Shown: piece by piece, positions 26,606 to 32,203 of the stretch
Layout of the letters: each line of letters opens with the position of its first letter
How positions within the stretch are numbered: position 1 is the first letter of the stretch
Program-made: the position numbers and the translations under genes
The notes under the pieces: model-generated
Databases searched by the model: none
Seen by the model: only the letters and a program-made list of their open reading frames with translations
Told to the model about the DNA's origin: nothing
Source: Thioalkalicoccus limnaeus
Lineage (GTDB): Bacteria > Pseudomonadota > Gammaproteobacteria > Chromatiales > Chromatiaceae
Direction: 5' to 3'
Length of the DNA stretch: 32,203 nt
Assembly: GCF_041197575.1 (NCBI RefSeq)
Contig: NZ_JBDKXB010000032.1
Coordinates: forward strand, 1 to 32,203

Positions 26606-28675
26606 TTATTCGAGCACCATGCCGGCGAAGTCGAAATCCAGTGTCGGCCCGGGTGGCTGGACGAAATTGCCTTGTATCAGGTCGGCCCCGGCCTGCCAGA
26701 CCCGGCTGATCGCGACCGGATCCTCGATGCTGGCGATGATCACCTTCGCGCCGATGTCATGGATCCGATGGATCAGCGCCGACAGTTCGTCGGATGCCAG
26801 CTCCAATGCGGGGGCGGCGCGCAGCCGGACCAAGGCTGGACGCAGACGCGTGGCCAAGTTCAGGGCCTCGGCCGACAGGGCCAGATGGTCGATGCAGATC
26901 GGGATACCAAGCCGTCGCAGCTGCTCGCCGCGGTCCACGGCGGTGGCGGGGTCAGTCATCAGATCGAAGAAGGATAGCCGCAGGATGGGTCGGTGCCTGA
27001 TCAGGTCCCGGGCGAGGACCTGGTCACGAAGGGCTTGTATCCAGTTCGCGTCTTGCAGCACGGACCGGCCCTGCTGGATCAGCAGACGCAAGGCCGGGCG
27101 CTGATTCAGGCCCCGTTGCTGTGCGGTCAGCGCCTGCTCCAATACCCACCGATCGATCGCCGGCATCAGCCCGGCCTCGTCGGCGGCCGGCAGGAAGTCG
27201 AACGCCGGGATCAGCTCTCCGCTCGTCGTGCGCAGGCGCACCGACACGTCGAAGGGTTCGCCGCGCATCGGGCGCAGCGTCGCGATCGGTTGGAAAAAGA
27301 GTTCCAGACCCGTGCCGTCGTGCAGGGCCTGTTCGATCAGCGCGGTGATGGGTGCCGAGTGGGCCGGGCAGCGACCCCTGGCCGTGGCCGGAGTCTGGAT
27401 GACCAAACTTGCGCCAGCCTGGCGGCGAGCCTCGGCGAGGGCGCTCCTCGCCCGTGACAACATCGTCAGGGCGTCATCGGCTGGGACCTCGAATGTCGCC
27501 AGACCAATACTGGCCTGGTATCGATCGGCCCTGCCGTCGCGGTTCAGCGCTTCGCTGGCAGCCTCCCGCAGCCGTTCGCCGAGTCGGCGCAGGCGGCGTG
27601 GATCGGGCCGGCGTGCCAGCACGCCGAAACAGGCGTCCGGCAGGCGGGCCAGCGAATCCGTTGGCTCGAGGCAGGCGGCGAGGCCGGCGGCGATCCGGGT
27701 CGTGTGGGGCAGGGTTCGACCGTCAGGTTCGGTTGCCGCCTTCTCGGCCGCCGGCTCCGAGTCGATCAGGAAGAGGCCATGGGTCGGATCGCCAACTGGG
27801 CTCGCCGCGATGATCCGGTCGATGCGTCTGGCAAAGGTGCCTGGATCGATCCATGCGATGTCGCGGGCGGCGGCAAGGGTTCGCGCGGCCCGGTCACGGG
27901 ACCGCGCGAGGCCGTCGCGAACCGCCGCGATCAGACGCTGCGGGGTGATGGGTTTGGCCAGGAAGTCGTCGCCTCCGACACGTAGCGTGTCCATCTGAAT
28001 CGCGGGATCGATCTCGCCGGACAGGAACAGGATCGGCGTTGCGACCAGCTCGTCATGATCGCGGATGATGCGGGTCAATTCGGTGCCGCTCGCACCTGGC
28101 ATGTGTAGGTCCATCAGGATCAGGTCGGGCCGAAAGGTCTCGATGACCTCGAGAACCCGAAACGGATCGGATAAGGCGCGGACCTCCATCCCGGCACCCT
28201 CCAACACGCGCGTTGCAAAGAGCGCCGCGACCGGCTGATCGTCGACTACGAGGATCCGCGGCCGCACGGCCTGGTCGGACATCAGCTCGGAGATACGGGC
28301 GGTCAAGGGCTCGTAGCGTGCGGTTCCGGTGCCGGTCATCGGCCACAGGCCGTCGGCACCGGCGCGCAGCGCACCGAGTTGCTCAGCGATCGCGGTCGCC
28401 CCGGTCAGGCAGAAGACCCGTGCCCCCTCCCCGAAACGCGCGCGAAGACCGGTCACCGTCTCGGTCAGATCCGGCTCATCCTCGAGGGCCGACAGGTCGA
28501 TCAGCAGGATCGGATCACAGCGGGATGGGGTTGCCGGCAGCGGTTCGTTGGGACCCGCGATGGCCGCAATCGTACAGGCTTCAAGGTCGAGGTGTGCTCG
28601 CAGATAGGTCGGCACTTCGTCGCATGCGCCGACATAGACCAGCAGAGGTCGCTGGGCGTCGTGCAATGTCGTCAT
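26606..28675 (-). CDS. Response regulator with degenerate GGDEF- and EAL-like domains
   Basis: Encodes 689 residues with a near-perfect AAGGAGG Shine-Dalgarno before the ATG at 28675. Residues 1-130 look like a pseudo-receiver. Residues 139-255 are a full receiver: acidic pair Asp145-Asp146, phospho-acceptor Asp189 (LILMDLHMPG) and Lys241 (AKPIT). Residues 270-430 resemble a GGDEF fold, but the signature is absent (CFGVLARR in its place). Residues 440-685 resemble an EAL domain, but the EALxR motif is replaced by FDVSVRLRT and the family QGY-type motif by QGNFVQPP. Neither cyclase nor phosphodiesterase activity is expected. It may bind cyclic-di-GMP or a protein instead. It is divergent from the RpfF-type gene, 330 bases apart, suggesting a role in DSF-type signalling (inferred). 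No HD-GYP domain is present, so it is not RpfG. Confidence 0.8.
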   Translation of the reverse strand: MTTLHDAQRPLLVYVGACDEVPTYLRAHLDLEACTIAAIAGPNEPLPATPSRCDPILLIDLSALEDEPDLTETVTGLRARFGEGARVFCLTGATAIAEQLGALRAGADGLWPMTGTGTARYEPLTARISELMSDQAVRPRILVVDDQPVAALFATRVLEGAGMEVRALSDPFRVLEVIETFRPDLILMDLHMPGASGTELTRIIRDHDELVATPILFLSGEIDPAIQMDTLRVGGDDFLAKPITPQRLIAAVRDGLARSRDRAARTLAAARDIAWIDPGTFARRIDRIIAASPVGDPTHGLFLIDSEPAAEKAATEPDGRTLPHTTRIAAGLAACLEPTDSLARLPDACFGVLARRPDPRRLRRLGERLREAASEALNRDGRADRYQASIGLATFEVPADDALTMLSRARSALAEARRQAGASLVIQTPATARGRCPAHSAPITALIEQALHDGTGLELFFQPIATLRPMRGEPFDVSVRLRTTSGELIPAFDFLPAADEAGLMPAIDRWVLEQALTAQQRGLNQRPALRLLIQQGRSVLQDANWIQALRDQVLARDLIRHRPILRLSFFDLMTDPATAVDRGEQLRRLGIPICIDHLALSAEALNLATRLRPALVRLRAAPALELASDELSALIHRIHDIGAKVIIASIEDPVAISRVWQAGADLIQGNFVQPPGPTLDFDFAGMVLE

Positions 28676-29005
28676 CGTTTATCCCCTCCTTGGGGTTGTT
28701 GCGTATCGGCCCTGGCGATTCGACAAGCGTCCGGTCGCACGCGGCAATGCCAGTCGACCGTTCTGTCAGCTGACCACGCGCCCCTCCGGGTGCGGGGCGG
28801 CCGAGTCTTGACACTCGCCATGATGGAGAGCATCCGGGCTCAACGACGAGACGTCGAAGGTCTCGATTCGTCCTTGTCGGTTGTACGTCGTCGCGATGCG
28901 CGCGCTCGCGCGTCCGGTGCCCGTTGATTCGCCGTGGTTTCTCGCACGAGTGATACCTTTAAGGGTGCCAGCGCCTCACTCTTGGTTACGACTATAGGGA
29001 ATCGA
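28676..29005. other. Divergent regulatory region between the EAL-like regulator and rpfF
   Basis: This 330-base gap should hold both promoters. Seen by eye: a perfect TTGACA (28808-28813, plus strand) without a good -10 at the right distance; a six-base stem CGCCCC/GGGGCG with a nine-base loop (28779-28799); and an AGGGA Shine-Dalgarno just before 29006. The rpfF frame is open back to 28934 but lacks family similarity there. No gene is supported. Confidence 0.45.
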
Positions 29006-29869
29006 ATGAACGCACAGCCTCACTCTGCCGATCTCACCTTGACCACGCGCCAATTCAGTGAACTGAGGATCCATCTGGATCGCAAGCACGACGTCGCCTG
29101 GTGCTACATGCAGCCGACGGCGAGACCCTGCTTCACTTTAACCTTGCTTGGCGACCTGAACAACTGGTGCCGTCACGTGGCTCAGCAAGCCGAATCCATC
29201 GGGATCCGCTATCACGTCATTGCATCGACCGTCCCGCGGATCTTCAATCTCGGTGGGGATCTCGATCTGTTCCGGTCTCATGTCGAACGCGGCGATCGAG
29301 CCGGCTTGCGCGACTACGGCCTGGCTTGCATCGCGGCCCTGCATGCGAACATCCGCCATTTCGACCAGGAGGTGACGACCATCTCGCTGGTCCAGGGCGA
29401 GGCGCTCGGCGGCGGCTTCGAGACGGCGCTGTCGAGCGATGTGCTGATCGCCGAGCGCAGCGCCCGATTCGGTTTCCCGGAGATCCTATTCAATCTCTTT
29501 CCGGGGATGGGTGCCTACAGTCTCTTGTCGCGCAAACTCGATCCCAAACGCGCCGAGCGGATGATCCTGAGCGGGCGGATCTATACGGCCGAGGAACTCC
29601 ACGAGATGGGCCTGGTGGATATCCTGGTACCCGACGGCGACGGCGAGCTGGCCGTTTACGATCAGATCAAGCGGGAGAACCGAGCACGGAATGGATTCCG
29701 CGCGGTGCGCCAGGTCCGTGATCGGGTCGATCCGATCACCTACCGGGAGCTCGTGGACATCGTCGAGACCTGGGTCGATACGGCGCTCAAGCTCGATACG
29801 CGGGATCTGCGTATGATGGAGCGGTTGGTGGCCCGTCAGCGCCAGCACCCGCTCAAAGCGGCCGCGTAG
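29006..29869 (+). CDS. rpfF: RpfF-like DSF synthase (crotonase family)
   Basis: Encodes 287 residues from the ATG at 29006 (AGGGA upstream); Xanthomonas RpfF has 289. Similarity to RpfF runs through the whole protein: FNLGGDLDLFRSHVERGDRA, LVQGEALGGGFETALSSDV, FGFPEILFNLFPGMGAYS, and the C-terminal ETWVDTALKLDTRDLRMMERL. The two catalytic glutamates are kept as Glu139 and Glu159 (Glu141 and Glu161 in Xanthomonas). RpfF acts on acyl-ACP as thioesterase and dehydratase, giving cis-2-unsaturated fatty acid signals. No rpfC or rpfG is next to it. Instead a receiver/degenerate EAL protein is divergent from it, which recalls the rpfF-rpfR arrangement of Burkholderia. The family call is strong. The exact acyl product is unknown. 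Confidence 0.88.
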   Translation: MNAQPHSADLTLTTRQFSELRIHLDRKHDVAWCYMQPTARPCFTLTLLGDLNNWCRHVAQQAESIGIRYHVIASTVPRIFNLGGDLDLFRSHVERGDRAGLRDYGLACIAALHANIRHFDQEVTTISLVQGEALGGGFETALSSDVLIAERSARFGFPEILFNLFPGMGAYSLLSRKLDPKRAERMILSGRIYTAEELHEMGLVDILVPDGDGELAVYDQIKRENRARNGFRAVRQVRDRVDPITYRELVDIVETWVDTALKLDTRDLRMMERLVARQRQHPLKAAA

Positions 29870-29877
29870 CGGTGCGT

Positions 29878-29902
29878 TGCTCGAAAGAAGGGGTCTCGAG
29901 CA
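29878..29902 (+). terminator. Hairpin downstream of rpfF
   Basis: A 7-base perfect stem (TGCTCGA/TCGAGCA) with an 11-base loop starts nine bases after the rpfF stop. Only a short TTT follows, so it is at best a weak intrinsic terminator. Confidence 0.35.
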
Positions 29903-30284
29903 GCTTTGAATGACAGTGGAGAAGGGGACACGCCGCCGCCATGTTTTGTCCAGGGTCACTTCCAGCGCTGGTACCGATTGGGCCAACAAGGCACGACGGC
30001 GAACCCCCTGACCCACGATCCGATCATCGAACTGCCCGAGCCCGCGTCTGCGCCGACCGGCAACGGGGTCCGGATGCCCCGTACCGGTCGGCGCGCCGGT
30101 CGATTTGTGCGCTGCAGGGGCCGCCGGCGGTCGGAGCTGTTGATCCCAAGGCAGGCACTGAAGGGTCCGCCGCGGCACGCGGCGCAGGCCCGCACCAAGA
30201 GCACGCGGTCGTTGCCAAGGCTCGGCGTCTGGTGGGTTGATGACCCGTGCTAAGGCGATTTCTGTCACCAAACAGACCGCCTGA

Positions 30285-30370
30285 CTTGTCTTCTCGCCCG
30301 CCTTCTTTGTCGCGGCAACGCGCGCATAGAACGACTATGCGCACGCTGCCGCTTCGCGAAGGCGGACAAG
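30285..30370. repeat. 86-base imperfect palindrome (REP-like element)
   Basis: Nested arms pair as follows: CTTGTC (30285-30290) with GACAAG (30365-30370); CCGCCTTC (30298-30305) with GAAGGCGG (30358-30365, sharing its last base with the outer arm); CGGCA (30313-30317) with TGCCG (30347-30351); and GCGCATAG (30322-30329) with CTATGCGC (30335-30342) around a five-base loop AACGA. The result is a long bulged cruciform or hairpin. It lies about 80 bases upstream of the small coiled-coil gene. It looks like a dispersed palindromic element, but copy number cannot be judged from one window. Confidence 0.7.
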
Positions 30371-30447
30371 AATCCTGCGCCATTCGGTATGTTTGTTTCC
30401 GGCAATCGCCTAAACTGATCGAATGTTCGCCGAAGGGTCAAAATGCC

Positions 30448-30696
30448 ATGGTCGAAAATGTCGACAGCCTGATCCTCGAGCACCTGCGTGCCATTCCGGC
30501 CGATGTCGCGACGGTCAGAGAGGACGTTCGAGAAATCAAGCAGCGGTTGACCAGCCTGGAAACGGGTGTCGCGGGACTTCGCCGCGATCACGCGGGCCTT
30601 TATCGAGACATGGCCGATTAGCCTGCGAGAGACGACCGGCTCGCCGAGCGCGTCGAGCGCATCGAGCGGCGCTTGGAGTTTCGTTACGACACCTGA
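30448..30696 (+). pseudogene. Small coiled-coil protein gene interrupted by an amber codon
   Basis: The frame starts at ATG 30448 (AAGGG upstream) and codes for a heptad-rich helix (SLILEHLRAIPADVATVRED, then VREIKQRLTSLE). This is typical of a small uncharacterised family of about 80 residues. It stops at TAG 30619-30621 after 57 codons. The same frame then continues with DDRLAERVERIERRLEF and ends at TGA 30694-30696. That second part is the expected C-terminal helix of the family, so the TAG looks like a nonsense change (CAG to TAG is the simplest path). The truncated 57-residue form may still be made. The gene ends 19 bases before recQ. Function is unknown. Confidence 0.6.
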
Positions 30697-30715
30697 TCCG
30701 GACTCTGGGTAGTCC

Positions 30716-32203
<1,488 letters not shown>

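Larger units (their letters stand above)
29870..30447. other. Intergenic region after rpfF
   Basis: No convincing gene lies in these 578 bases. A frame opening with TTG at 29906 (115 codons) has an Arg/Pro-rich composition and no recognisable family. Minus-strand frames are equally weak. The stretch holds a hairpin after rpfF (29878-29902) and a long imperfect palindrome (30285-30370), both listed. The part from about 30380 to 30420 is richer in A and T and may carry the promoter for the small coiled-coil gene. Confidence 0.45.

Noticed and set aside
28985..29000. TTACGACTATAGGGAA resembles a phage T7 promoter
   Set aside because: Lacks four central bases of the T7 consensus and there is no phage context. 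It only contributes the Shine-Dalgarno of rpfF.
29906..30253. 115-codon frame with a TTG start after rpfF
   Set aside because: Arg/Pro-rich composition, no Shine-Dalgarno and no recognisable family; likely chance.

Overview
The window is a GC-rich chromosomal segment with densely packed genes. The gene families (two-subunit succinate-CoA ligase, glutamine-dependent NAD synthetase, CobQ, Mfd, RecQ, an RpfF-type crotonase) and the codon style suggest a gammaproteobacterium. A purple-sulfur-type (Chromatiales-like) host is my guess, not something the sequence proves. No rRNA, tRNA or CRISPR array was recognised.

Layout. Bases 1-5000: a minus-strand SAM methyltransferase, a plus-strand pair (a cytoplasmic Asp-box/BNR beta-propeller and a ThiS/MoaD-type small protein ending in Gly-Gly), and a minus-strand membrane-anchored patatin-like lipase. 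Bases 5246-9084: sucC-sucD (4-base overlap) and then nadE, all plus strand. Bases 9311-13555: the wreck of a type I restriction-modification locus. It holds an hsdM/hsdM/hsdS deletion chimera of 101 codons, an intact AAA ATPase gene, 39 codons of a DUF4276-like gene, and an hsdR that has lost its N-terminal nuclease but keeps the helicase and C-terminal part. Bases 13556-14328 are a scar region with a truncated membrane-protein frame and probable insertion-sequence remains. Bases 14329-21070: a complete four-gene Wadjet (type I, jetABCD) anti-plasmid operon. Broken restriction genes and intact Wadjet together make this a defence island between the housekeeping genes nadE and cobQ.

Bases 21176-28675 (all minus): cobQ, mfd (with a TATAAT box of its own), and a large regulator with a pseudo-receiver, an intact receiver, and degenerate GGDEF-like and EAL-like domains. 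Divergent from that regulator is an RpfF-type DSF synthase gene (29006-29869). This suggests a fatty-acid signal synthase paired with a non-enzymatic cyclic-di-GMP-type output protein. After it come about 580 bases with a long imperfect palindrome, a small coiled-coil gene interrupted by an amber codon, and recQ, which runs off the right edge.

Most interesting: the rpfF/degenerate REC-GGDEF-EAL pair, the BNR/ubiquitin-like pair, the deletion-fused restriction genes beside an intact AAA ATPase, and the 86-base palindrome upstream of recQ.
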